Part shown: one piece after another, positions 1 through 10,789 of the stretch
Layout: the number at the start of each line of letters is the position of its first letter
Numbering within the stretch: position 1 is the first letter of the stretch
Assembly (NCBI GenBank): GCA_017311185.1
Contig: JAESUZ010002395.1
Span: forward strand, 806,001-870,000
DNA: 64,000 nt
Origin: Proteles cristata cristata
Taxonomy: Eukaryota > Chordata > Mammalia > Carnivora > Hyaenidae
Reading direction: 5' to 3'
Position numbers and translations under genes: made by a program
The notes under the pieces: generated by a model
Database searches by the model: none
Seen by the model: the letters and a program-made list of their open reading frames with translations, nothing else
What the model was told of the DNA's origin: nothing

Positions 1-560
1 ATGTGCAAGGTGTGTACAGTTAAAGCTATAAAACCTTCCCAAGGGACATAAAGGATGACCACAAATAAATAAAGATATATCACATTCATTGGTTGGAAGA
101 CTCAATATTTTAAAACTTAAATTCTCCCCCATTGCTCTGTAGATTCAGCACAATCTCAACTAAGATTTCAGCACATATTTTATTTCATAGAAAATGACAA
201 GCTAATTCTAAATTCATATGAAAACAAAAAGGATCTAGAATATCCTAAACAATTTTGAAAAAGAAAACAAAGTTGGTGGGTGAATATTACCAGGTTTCAA
301 GACTTATTAAAAGCTTTAGCAATCAAGACACTGTGGAATTGGCATAAAGATAGACAAATAAACCAATGCAATAGAAGAGAAAATCCAAAAATACACCCTC
401 CTATATTTGGACAAGTGATATTTTATAAGGTGTAAAGACAATTCAAAGGAGAAACAGTAGACTCTTCAACAAATCATATCAAAACTATTCAACATCTGTG
501 TGCAAAAAATTAAAAAATGACCTTCAAGCCATATCTCATACCATATACCAAAATTAACTC

Positions 561-770
561 GGGGGTGCCTAGGTGGCTCCATCAGTTAAGTGTCTAACTT
601 TGGCTCAGGTTATGATCTCATGGCTCATGGGTTGAAGCTCTGCATCGGGCCCTCGTGCTGTCAGCACAGAGTCCACTTCAGATCTTCTGTCCTCCTCTCT
701 CTGCCTGGCCCCTACTTGCACTCTCTCTCTCTCAAAAAAAAAAAAGAAAAAAAAATCCACTGCATTTAAA
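561..770 (+). mobile_element. CAN-type SINE (tRNA-derived)
   Basis: Representative of the family that dominates the window. A tRNA-derived head with pol III A-box (tggctcagtcgg type) and B-box (ggttcgagccc type) is followed by a CT-rich tract and an A-rich tail. This copy has a diverged head and a target duplication aaaattaactc at 550-560 and 775-785. Confidence 0.9.
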
Positions 771-997
771 ACAAAAATTAACTCAAAATGGATCATAGGT
801 ATAACTACAAAACCCAAAACTATACTATTTCTAATAAAAGGCATAGGAAGAAATTTTTGTGAACTTTGTGTAAACAATGTTTTTTTAGGTACAATGCTAA
901 AAGGCTGACACATAAAACAAAAAAAAATGATAAATTGGACTTCATCAAAATGGAAAACTTTTGCTTTGAAAGAGGCTATTAAGAAAATAAAAAGACA

Positions 998-1205
998 GGG
1001 GCGCCTGGGTGGCTCAGTCAGTTAAGCGTCCGACTTCGGCTCAGGTCATGATCTCACGGTTAGTGGGCCCGAGCCCCGCATCGGGTTCTGTGCTGGCAGC
1101 TCAGAGCCTGGAGCCTGTTCTGGATTCTGTGCGTCTCTCTCTCTGCCCCTCCCCCACTCATGTTCTGTCTCTCTGTCTCAAAAATAAATAAGAACTATAA
1201 AAAAA
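998..1205 (+). mobile_element. CAN-type SINE
   Basis: Well preserved: gcgcctgggtggctcagtca, cgacttcggctcagg, caaaaataaataag. Inserted into L1. Flanked by similar A-rich aaaaagacag and gaaaaagacaag. Confidence 0.92.
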
Positions 1206-2053
1206 ATTTACAAAAAAAAAAGAAAGGAAAGAAAAAGACAAGCCACAGAGTGAGAAAATATTTGCAAATTGTATATTTGATAAAAAAAGACCCTCTCAAA
1301 ATTCAACAAACAACAAAAATGGGCAAAAGCTTTTAACAGACATTTTACTAACATACATGGATGACAAAGAAGTACAGAAAATGATGCACGATATTAGTCA
1401 TTAGGAAAATACAAATTAAAACTGCAATGAGAACTACCTACTTTACAAGTTTTTAATAAATTAAATACCTACCTACTGTATTTTCTAGACATTTCACTCC
1501 ACTTGTTTACTCAAAAAAATGAATTCACACAAATAATTCATACACAGATTTATACATGAATACTTCTAGAAGCTTCATGTATAATAGCCCTAGGAATCTA
1601 CAAAAAAATTCCTAGATCTAGTAAATGAGATGAGCAAGTCATAGAATACAAAATAAACATATAAAATTCAGTATTTCTAGAGAGTAGCAACAATCATATT
1701 AAAACCCAAATTAAAAATATAATATCATTTATAATTGTTCAAATAAAATTTAATGCTTAGGAGTTAGATTGGGTTTGAATTGCCCAATCTGACCTTGGAT
1801 TAGGAAACCCAAAGCACTCTACCCATGGGTAGAGTATAGGACTTGTATGGTGAAAACAATAATAATGAAATTAATCAAAGATCTAAATAAATGTACATAC
1901 ATTCTATGTTCATGGATTGGCAGATTGAACATAGTAAAGAAAGGGAGAATAGGAGTAGAAGACAAAAATAGGAGCAAAGAACAATGGCAATAAATAGAAA
2001 ACAATAATGCATGTGATAAATATTAATTCAACTATATTAATACCAAAATCAGA

Positions 2054-2262
2054 GTGGTGCCTGGGTGACTCAGTCCATTAAGCATCCAACTTTGGCTCAG
2101 GTCATGATCTCGTGGTTCATGGGTTTGAGCCACACACTGGGATCTGTACTGACAGTTCAAAGCCTGGAGCTTACTTCAGATTTTTGTCTACGCCTCTCTG
2201 TGACCCTCCCCTGCTCATGCTCTGTCTCTTTCTCCCTCAAAAATAAGTAGACATTAAAAAAA
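2054..2262 (+). mobile_element. CAN-type SINE
   Basis: Diverged head ggtgcctgggtgactcag. Imperfect duplication taccaaaatcagag and taccaagaccagaaa. It sits at the left edge of an L1. Confidence 0.9.
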
Positions 2263-2269
2263 TACCAAG

Positions 2270-5200
2270 ACCAGAAATGAAAAAAGAGACATCAATATAG
2301 ATCCCATGAACATTAAAAGGATAATAAGTATTGTGAGTGACTCTATGCTCATAGATTTGATAATCTAGATGAAATGGACCAATTCCTTAAAAGACATAAT
2401 GTGCCAAAACACATAAGAAGACACAATCTGAATAAGCCTTTATCTATTTTAAAAATTAAATCAATACTTAATAACCTTCCAAAAAAGAAAGCACCAGACC
2501 CAGATGGGATCACTGGTGAATTCTACCAAATATTTAAGGAAGAAATTATACCAATTCTCTACAATCTCTTTCAAAGGATTGAAGCAGAGAAATACTTCCT
2601 AATACATTCTGTGAGGATAGCATTACCCCAATACCAAAACCAAAGACAGTACAAAAGTAGAAAATTATTGATCAATATCTCTCATGAACAGATGTAAAAA
2701 TTCTCAACAAAATGTTAGCAAATTGAATCCAACAATGTATAAAAAGAATTGTATACCACAACCAAGTGGGATTTATCTAAGGTATGCAAGACTGGTTCAA
2801 CATTAAAATTAATGTTTTTTTACAATAAAATTAATGTAATCCATCATATCAAAGGACTAAATAAGAAAAAAACACATGATCTGATCAACAGATGTAGAAA
2901 AAGAACTTGCCAAAATCCATTCATGGTTTTAAAAAAACTCTCAGTAAAATAGAAATAGAAGAGAACTTACTCATCCTAAATTAAAGATTGCGAAAAATCT
3001 ACAGCTCACCTCAGACTTAATGGTGAGAACTATATGCTTTCCCATTTAGGTCAGGTGCAAGGCAAGAATATGCCCTCTCACCACTCTTCAACATTGTGCT
3101 GGAAGTCTTTACTAATGCAGTAAGTCAAGAAAAGGAAATAAATGATATATAGATTGGGAAGGAAAAAACAAAACACTCTTTAGTCAAAGATGACATGATT
3201 GTCTATGTAGAAAATCCAAAAGAATTGCCAAAAAACTTCCTGGAACTTGAAAGCAATTACAGCAAGTTTGCAGTATACAAGACTAAAAGACAAAAGCCAA
3301 TTGCTTTCCTACCTGCCAATAATTAACAAGTGAAATTTGAAATTAAAAACCAAATTCCATTTATATTAGTACCCTCCCCCAAAATGAAATACTTAGGTAT
3401 CTAACAAAATACATGCAAGATCTATACAAGGAAAAACAGAAAAGTTTTGAAGTATGAAATTTTAAAAAGAACTAAAAAAATGGAGAGAGATTCCATGTTC
3501 AGGGACATGGACAGGATTCCATGTTGATTATCAAGATGTCAGTTCTTACCAAATTGGTCTACAGATTCAATGCAATCGCAATGAAAATCCCAACAAGCTA
3601 AGTTTGTGAATATCAAGAAACCAATCCTAAAGTTTATATGGAGGGGTAAAAGATCCAAAATAGCCAACACAATATTGAAGGAGAAGAACAATGATGGGAT
3701 TTTGCTACTATCTGACTTTAAGACTTACTATAAAGCTATGGTAATCAAAAGAGTGTGATATTGGTGACAGAACAGACAAATGGATCAATGAACATAATAG
3801 AGAGCCCAGAAATAAAGCCAAACATTTGGGTCTTTGACAAAGGAGCAAAAGCAATGCAATGGAGCAGTGATAGTCTTGGACAACGGCTTCTGGAACTACT
3901 AGACATCCACATGCAAAAAACATGAATGTACACACAAAACTTTACACCCTTCACAAAAATTAAACTCATAATGGGTCAGGTTAACTCACAATGGGTCACT
4001 TTAAAATGTAAATGCAAAAACATAAAACTCGTACAAGATAATATGGGAGAAAACCTATATGACGTTGAGTATGCTGCTGTCTTTTTAGATATGACACCAA
4101 AGACATGATCCATAATAGAAATAATTGATAAGCTGGACTTCTTTAAAATTAAAAACTTCTGGGGTGCTTGGGTAGCATAGTGAGTTAAGCATCCGACTCT
4201 TGTTTTCTACTCAGGTCATGGTCTCATGATTTGTGAATTCGAGGACTGCATCAGACTCTGCACCCATGGTGTGGGATCTGCTGGGATTCTGTCTCTCCTT
4301 CTCTCGGCCCTTCCCCCACTTGGGATCACTCGCTTTCTGTCTGTCTGCCTCTCTCCCTCTCTCTCTGTCTCTCTCTCAAAATAAATAAGTAAACATAATA
4401 AAAAAATTTTAATTAAAAACTTCTGCTCTGCAAAAGACAATATAAAGAGAATGAGAAGACAAGCCACAGACTAGGAGAAAATATTTGCAAAAGACATATC
4501 TGATAAAGGATGGTTATCCAAAATATACAAAAAAAACTCTTAAAACACAGCAATAAGAAAACAAACAACTCACTTTTAAGATGGGCCAAAAACTCCAGCA
4601 GAAAACTCACCACCAAAGAAATTATGCACATGGCAAACAAGCACATTAAAAAGTGCTCCACATCATGTCATCAGGGAAATGCAAATAAAACAATGAGATA
4701 TCACTACAGACCTGTGAGAATGGTTCAAATGCAGAACACTGACACCACCAAGTGCCGGTGAGTATACGGAGTAACAAGCATTCTCATCCATTGTTGGTGG
4801 GAATGCAAAATGCTACAGCCACTTTGAGAGACAATTTCATGGTTTCTTACAAAACTAAGCATAGTCTTATCATAGGACCCAGCAATTATGCTCCTTGGTA
4901 TTTACCTAAAGAAATTTACCCACAAGTTTATGTCTACACAAGAGTCTACATAGAGTTTAGAGCAGCTTTTTCCAGAATCACCAAAACTTGGAAGCAATGA
5001 AGATATTTTTCAGTAGGTGAATCTATAAATAAACTATGGTATACCCAATGGAATATTATGCAGTGCTGAAAAAGAAGTGAACTATCAAGACATGAAAGAG
5101 TTTCAAATGCATATTACCCTAACAGGATTCCAAATGTAAGACATTCTAGAAAAGGTAAAATGATGAAGACAAGCAGATCAATGATTGAGGCAAGGGATGA

Positions 5201-5515
5201 ACAGGCAAATAACAGAGAATTTTTAGGTCAGTTAAAGTATGTATGATATTATAATGATATATGTCATTATACATTTGTCCAAACAGATAAAATCTGTAAC
5301 ACCAAGAGTGTACCCTATGGTAAATTATGGACTCTGGGTGATTATGGTATGCCAATATAGCTTCATCCTCGGTTAAAAAGAAATATAGCATCCTGGTGGG
5401 TGGTGTTGATAATGGGGGAGGCCATCTAGGTGTAGGTGCAGGGGCTATATAGGAAATCTCTGCACCTCCAGGGTTGTTGTAAACCTAAAATTGCTTTAAA
5501 ACAAAAGCCTTTTTA
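2270..5515 (+). mobile_element. L1 LINE, ORF2 reverse transcriptase to 3' UTR
   Basis: The reverse transcriptase region is readable near 2374-2697 (KKKAPDPDGITGEFYQ), then continues with breaks through the ORF2 C-terminus at about 4100-5060. An old L1 3' UTR follows (ggtgttgataatgggggaggc, ggaaatctctgcacctcc). The 5' half is missing. A SINE at 4161-4410 splits it. Confidence 0.9.
4161..4410 (+). mobile_element. CAN-type SINE, older variant
   Basis: Head ggggtgcttgggtagcatag with the longer actcttgttttctactcagg middle. Target duplication aattaaaaacttctg at 4147-4161 and 4411-4425 inside an L1. Confidence 0.9.
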
Positions 5516-5574
5516 AGAAAGCATTCTTAGACATGATACAAAAGCCTGGTCTATTAAAAAAGTTGATAAATTGG

Positions 5575-5788
5575 GGGCGCCTGGGTGGCTTAGTCGGTTA
5601 AGCGTCCGACTTTCGCTTGGGTCATGATCTCGCGGTTCGTGGGTTTGAGCCCCGCATCGAGCTCTGTGATGACTGCCAGCTCGGAGCCTGGAGCCTGTTT
5701 CAGTCTGTGACTCCCTCTCTCTCTGACCCTCCCCTGCTCGCGCTGTCTCTCTCTCTCTCTCTCCTAGAAATAGAGCATTAAAAAAAAA
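5575..5788 (+). mobile_element. CAN-type SINE, young-looking subfamily
   Basis: Carries the variants cgactttcgctt, gactgccagctc, gtttcagtctgtgactc and cctagaaata, shared with copies at 22532 and 37328. Near-perfect target duplication aaagttgataaattgg on both sides. Confidence 0.95.
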
Positions 5789-5974
5789 AAAAGTTGATAA
5801 ATTGGACAATAAATAAATAAATAATTGCTAGATTGGACTTCATTGCATGAAAAATTTTGGCTCCCTGAAGGACATTATTATTATTTCTATTATTTTAAAG
5901 TTTTATTTATTTAAGTAATCTCTACACCTTACATGGTGCTCACCACCCCGAGGTCAAGAGTTGCATCCTTTTTA

Positions 5975-6160
5975 GGGGCGCCTGGATGGCTCCATTGATT
6001 AAGTGATTGACTTGGGCCCAGGTCATGATCTCACAGTTCATGAGCTTGGGTCCCGCATCAGGCTCTCTGCTGTCAGCACAGAGCCTGCTTCAGATCCTCT
6101 GTTCCTCTCTCGCTGCCCCACCTCTGCTCCAGTGCTCTTTCTCTCAAGAATAAGCAAACA
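5975..6160 (+). mobile_element. CAN-type SINE, first insertion in the pile
   Basis: Head ggggcgcctggatggctcca. Its target duplication agagttgcatcctttt appears at 5958-5973 and again at 6393-6408, after the second insertion. Confidence 0.9.
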
Positions 6161-6380
6161 GGGGCACCTAGGTGGCTCAGTTGGTTAAGCACCGGACTTC
6201 GACTCAGGTCATGATCTCACAGTTTGTGGGTTCTAGCCCTGTGTTGGGCGCTGTGCTGACAACTAGCTCGGAGCCTGGAGCCTGCTTCAGATTCTCTGTC
6301 TCCCTCTCTCTCTCTCCCATCCCCTACTCACACAGTCTCTCTCAAAAATAAATAAAACACTAAAAAAAATTTTTTTTAGA
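6161..6380 (+). mobile_element. CAN-type SINE inserted in the tail of the previous one
   Basis: Head ggggcacctaggtggctcag. Target duplication aagaataagcaaa at 6147-6159 and aagaataaacaaa at 6381-6393 comes from the tail of the SINE at 5975. Confidence 0.9.
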
Positions 6381-6410
6381 AAGAATAAACAAAGAGTTGC
6401 ATCCTTTTTT

Positions 6411-6610
6411 TTTTTTAATTTATGAGGGAGAGAGACAGCATGAGCAGGGGAAGGTCAGAGAGAGAGGGAGACACAGAATCTAAAGCAGGCTTCAGGCTCC
6501 GAGCTAGTTGTCAGCACAGAGCCTGACGCGGGGTTTGAACCCACGAACTGTGAGGTCATGACCTGAGCCAAAGTCGGACACTTAACTGACTGAGCCATAC
6601 AGGCTCCCCT
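6411..6610 (-). mobile_element. CAN-type SINE, inverted, third insertion in the pile
   Basis: Reads gacagcatgagcaggggaaggtcag to ctgagccatacaggctcccc. Duplication catcctttttt at 6400-6410 and 6612-6622. Confidence 0.9.
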
Positions 6611-7190
6611 ACATCCTTTTTTAACTGAGTCAGCCAGGTGGCCCCGGGAGACCTTATTAAGATGAAAAAACTAAGGACCACGAGAACCCATTCGTAAACC
6701 AGATATCTCATAACAGACTCAGATCTAGAATGTATTAAGAACTATCAGAACTCAACAGTAAACAAGCAACTCAATTAGAAAATGGGCAAAAAACACGAGG
6801 AGACATTTCATCAAAGGTGATATACAGATGCCAAGTAAGCATGAGAAGCAGCTGAACATCATGAGCCATTGGAAAAATGCAAATTAAAACCACAGCAAGA
6901 TATCGCTATATACTCATCATGACAGCTAAAATAAAAAAAGAGCAGTAAAAGCAAATGGCAGCTAAGCTGCAGAGAAACTAACATTCATACATTGTTGGTG
7001 GGTAGGTAAGTGGTACACTTTGGGAAGCAAGTTAGCAGTTTCATAAAAACTAAACCCAATTCCTGGGCGCTGAGTCCAGAAAAATGAAAACTTGTGTTTA
7101 TCCAAAAACTTAGACACAATTGCTCATGGAAGCTTTTTTTTTCGTAATAGGCAAAAACTGGAAATGACCAAAATGTCCCCATGTAACAAC

Positions 7191-7435
7191 CTCTCCCAGC
7201 TGCCAGCTCTTAGCAACCAACATTCTACTTTTTCTCTGAATTTAACTACTCTAGGTACTTACACAGTGTCCTCAACGTTCATCTATGCTGCAGCATGTCA
7301 GAACCTCCCTCCTTTTTAAGGTGGAATAATATTCCCTTTTATGTATATACCACATTTTGTTCATCCATTCATTCACTGATGGGCACACGTTGCTTCCACC
7401 TGGTGGCCATTTTGACTAATGTTGCTCAGAACCGC
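7191..7435 (-). mobile_element. L1 3' end fragment, inverted
   Basis: Reverse-strand L1 wording (tttctctgaatttaactactctagg, ggtggaataatattccctt, tgttcatccattcattcactgatggg). It abuts the plus-strand L1, suggesting either an inverted insertion or twin priming. Confidence 0.75.
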
Positions 7436-7439
7436 GTGT

Positions 7440-7525
7440 ACTGATCTGGAATTTCTGAGGGTATGCCCCAGGACTCTGATGACTCTAATATACATTAAAA
7501 GTGTGTGAACCACTACCCTAATTCA
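7440..7525. mobile_element. MER5-like end fragment
   Basis: The stretch ccaggactctgatgactctaatatacattaaaagtg followed by tgaaccactac resembles one MER5 terminus. Short and diverged. Confidence 0.45.
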
Positions 7526-8544
7526 GGGTTTCCTCAAATACAGATGGACAAGGTATTGGGTAGCCCTCACACACTATTATAGAGACCTGACTCACACACG
7601 AGAAAGTGGGTCTTTTTCAAATTTTATGAATCATTCTGGTAAGAGCAAAAGAAAACCTTGGTTTCGTGTTCTTTCTCTTGAGCAACTAATTCCAATTTCC
7701 CTTTTTAAGAAAGAGAGAGCGGCCTGCAGATTCAGAGCCATAGGATTCTTCAGTAGACAATAAAGTCAGGGAGAACTCCATGACATTGTTTTTCCATTGT
7801 ATCAGTCAGTTCCCTGACTATAAATTCCAAATGGTTTCTGACTTACGATAATGATATAGAGGTGCTTTGTAATAAATCTACTTAATATTTTTGTTTAACT
7901 TGAGTGTTTTGAGGGTTTTTTGGGGTTTTTTTTAGCAAAAAATATAGTCAGAGATATGTGAATAGACAAAACCTTGGGTAGTGATATGCCAGAGAATAAA
8001 GGCTGGGAAATACTGCTTTAAGGAACATTAACACTTGGAGTTTGCTCTCAGCTTTCCGCACATGGAAAGAGGAGGGAACCAGACACTGGCACCCAGAAGC
8101 GCACATCTCAGGCATCCGGGGGATGGCTCCTATATGCCAGATGCGTGATGGCACCTGTGAAGTGGGGAAAGCAGAGAAACATCATCAGCACCTTGTGACG
8201 CTAGAAGATCATCACCCAAGCTTCAGAAGCGTGAGACAGTAGCTCTCTTGATATTTTCTGGAAGGATTTTCTTTTTCTCTTGCCTTAGTGTGGTGGGTAC
8301 AGTTATTTAAAGGCTTCAGCCCATCCGGACTGTGATAAGGAGTCACCAAAGAAGAGAGACTAACAGGTTTCAACTGCTGGCAGCTGGGATTAGAGACCTC
8401 AGCTGGGATTAGGCAGCATCTCTCCCAGGTGGGGATCCTCTTCTTTGGGAACATGGCAGGTTCCTCACTCAGGTGACGAAGTTGCCCCTAACAGTTACAC
8501 CCTGAGCTAAGGACGGTAGCTGCCACTGCAGGATTGTGCAGCAG
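7526..8544. other. Intron sequence without recognised feature
   Basis: Mostly unique LVRN intron. Only short frames and T-runs (7915-7935) were seen. The word agctgggattag occurs twice at 8387-8412. Confidence 0.5.
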
Positions 8545-8700
8545 CTACTGACCTCTCTATCGTTAATTCTTGCAATGCCCTACAAGCTGACACTCAGGTC
8601 AATTCCGTGAATGAAGCAATCAACTCAGAGACGTGAAGAGACTGTCTCAAGTCACACAGCTCAGACGCGGGCCTGCTGGGCTTCCAAAATCGGCTTCACC
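8545..8700 (-). mobile_element. MIR SINE, inverted
   Basis: Reads cagagacgtgaagagactgtctcaagtcacacagctcagac, the reverse strand of the MIR core. Confidence 0.5.
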
Positions 8701-8904
8701 ACAAGTCATCATTTTGTCCAAGTTATTTGCAACCCTGGCCTCCAGCTCCATTGGACGTTTCTTTCCCTTGCGGTTTGCAAAGCAGAGACCCAGGAGAACA
8801 CCTCCCTAGCAACAGCTCCTGGAAGAGGCCACAATTCTGGAACTCTACATCGCTCTACGACCATCTGTGGGACTTGATTAGGATTTGTGCTTGTTTGAGT
8901 TCTT

Positions 8905-9096
8905 TTAAAATATTTTTAGTGTTTCTTTTTGAGAGAGAGCAAGTTGGGGAGGGGCAAAGAGGGAGACACAGAATCTGAAGCAGGCTCCAGGCTCTGAGCT
9001 GTTAGCACCCAGCCCGATGCAAAGACCAAACTCACAACCTGTGAGATCATGACCTGAGCTGAAGTCACTCAACGGACTGAGCCACCCACGTGCCCC
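8905..9096 (-). mobile_element. CAN-type SINE, inverted
   Basis: Reads ttttgagagagagcaagttgg, gaagcaggctccaggctctgagc and ctgagccacccacgtgcccc. Confidence 0.9.
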
Positions 9097-9378
9097 CTGT
9101 TTCAATTTTAATGTTCTCAAAATATGGTTTCTAGTTACCACTTGAGTTGGCCACACGACAGAAAAATGGAAAGGGCCTTTCATTTCCCATACTTTCTAGG
9201 ACCGTTCATCCAGGCCACGGCTTCATGAGAAAGAAGGAAGAGATAGGTTAGCAGACAAAGATTTACTTGCTGAAACAGCAGAAAATACTGTCAGATGTAT
9301 GTGCAGTGGTCCCTGTGTTTTTTCTCTGAAAAATCTTGCACTCTGAACTGCACACACTTTAAAAGGTTTCTGGTGGCC

Positions 9379-9581
9379 TTTTTTTAAATGTTTGTTTATT
9401 TTTGATAGAGACAGAGACTGAGTGGGGGGGTGGGGGGCAGAGACACACACAGAACCCAAAGTAGGCTCCAGGCTCTAAGCTGTCAGCACAGAGCCTGACA
9501 TGCGGCTCGAACCCACAAACTGTGAGATCAGGACCTGAACCGAAGCTGACCGCTTAACGAACTGAGCCACCTAGGTGCCCC
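9379..9581 (-). mobile_element. CAN-type SINE, inverted
   Basis: Reads tttgtttatttttgatagagac to ctgagccacctaggtgcccc, with two G runs at 9424-9437. Confidence 0.9.
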
Positions 9582-10469
9582 AGGTTTCTCGTTTGTGTCC
9601 TGAAGTCCCATAACACATCATCCCAATGAGAAAGTTTTCAAAACTCTTTCTTCAAGCACTGGTGCATTTTTGAAAGGAAAAAAAGAAAAACAAGCATACA
9701 GTTCTTAAAAAGAAAACTTAACTGATTACAACATCCGCTTCAGGCAGCTTATTAAATTTATTTTAAGACCCCTGACGTTTTGAGAATAGTGCCGACGATG
9801 ATTTAGGTGGTAATTTAGTAGGCTCCTCTTCCCCAGAGAACATCTGAGAACATTTTCTCTAATAGTAAAAGGCAAAGTACATGCAGTTGTGTAAACCGCA
9901 AGTGCCCCACCAGTGCGTGAGGGAAGAAGATGGCCAGTGTGAAGAAAGCCTTTTCGGTGTCTTCCGCATAAACGACTTCCCCGGCGCTCGCCTGAGGTCA
10001 GGAGCGAGATCTCAGAGCGTGGAAAGAAGCAATTCTCGCGCTGGAAACATTCCGCGTGGAAGACATTATCCCAAATGAGTGTAAAGAGAACACATGTACG
10101 CCACGTGAGCTTGCAAGCTCAGAGGGGAGGCCTCTTGTCACCGCTTTTAGTATTTTTTTTTTCCCAGCGAAGGCGTCCAGAGAGACGTCTAAACAGCTTG
10201 GGAGGGGTCGAAAGGGCTGCTGCTCACCCACAAAAGAAGACGCAGTCCGCGGGCAGGGGGTGGGAGAGGATGAATTAAAGGGGATTCTTAAATATGGGAG
10301 AACCTCGGCAAAAAGGGGGGAAAAATGAGAATGGCACCGACGTCAGCCTACTTGTTGCAAGAGCAGCAGCTACCTAGAGCGTCCAGAATGCAGGCAGAGC
10401 TGGGAGCTGAGCGCGGAGAGCGCAGGGGTGGGGCAGCCCCAGGCCTCTCCATCTCTAACCCCCAGAAAT
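9582..10469. other. Unique intron sequence near LVRN exon 1
   Basis: No repeat recognised. It becomes GC-richer toward the CpG island. Overlapping short frames at 9881-10328 look like chance. Confidence 0.5.
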
Positions 10470-10595
10470 CACCGGGTGGTCTCCTTAAAACGCAGGTTCT
10501 GATCCCTTTGATCGAAGGTGGGGAATCTGCATTTCAAGCAGACTCCCAGGTGTTACAGTGACTGCCGGTCCACGGACCCAACTTTGAGTAGCAAG
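10470..10595. mobile_element. MER5-like fragment in LVRN intron 1
   Basis: The wording ctccttaaaacgcaggttctgatccc, ggggaatctgcatttcaagcagactcccaggtg and aactttgagtagcaag resembles MER5A/B. It is old and lies only about 350 bases downstream of the exon 1 donor. Confidence 0.5.
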
Positions 10596-10789
10596 GGATT
10601 TGCTCACTGTGGCTGAGCAAGCGTTCGTGGGTTCGAGCCAAAGCGGGGCTTTCTGAAGACTACGATAAACTTCTGGGATAGTATCGACCGTAGGACAGAA
10701 ACAAACTGGATGGGCAGGGATGATGACAATTGACCAGAGCTAAGGCCCGGTAGCTAGGCTTTATTACTTCTCTGGAGGGAAGGGGAGGA

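Larger units (their letters stand above)
1..1445 (+). mobile_element. L1 LINE, ORF2 C-terminal fragment
   Basis: Degenerate plus-strand ORF2 wording: ggtttcaagacttattaaaagc, caatcaagacactgtgg, ataaattggacttcatcaaaatgg and gacaagccacagagtgag. Two SINEs (561-770 and 998-1205) interrupt it. Many stops; inactive. It continues beyond the left edge. Confidence 0.85.
5881..6645 (-). mobile_element. Older carnivoran CAN SINE, split into three by later SINEs
   Basis: Its pieces are 5881-5974 (tttatttaagtaatctctacacc; gaggtcaagagttgcatcc), a remnant at 6391-6410, and 6611-6645 (aactgagtcagccaggtggcccc). The tail word agttgcatcctttt recurs at each insertion border. Confidence 0.8.
5516..7190 (+). mobile_element. 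L1 LINE ORF2 C-terminal fragment hosting a SINE pile
   Basis: L1 wording resumes at 5527 (gacatgatacaaaagcc), continues at 5805-5880 (ttggacttcattgcatg, ggacattatt) and again from 6650 (cttattaagatgaaaaaac) to about 7190. The missing middle is occupied by SINEs at 5575-5788 and 5881-6645. Confidence 0.8.

Noticed and set aside
998..1080. tRNA-like sequences with A and B boxes at many places
   Set aside because: These are the heads of CAN SINEs, derived from a tRNA but not forming a tRNA gene; no cloverleaf with acceptor stem is present.
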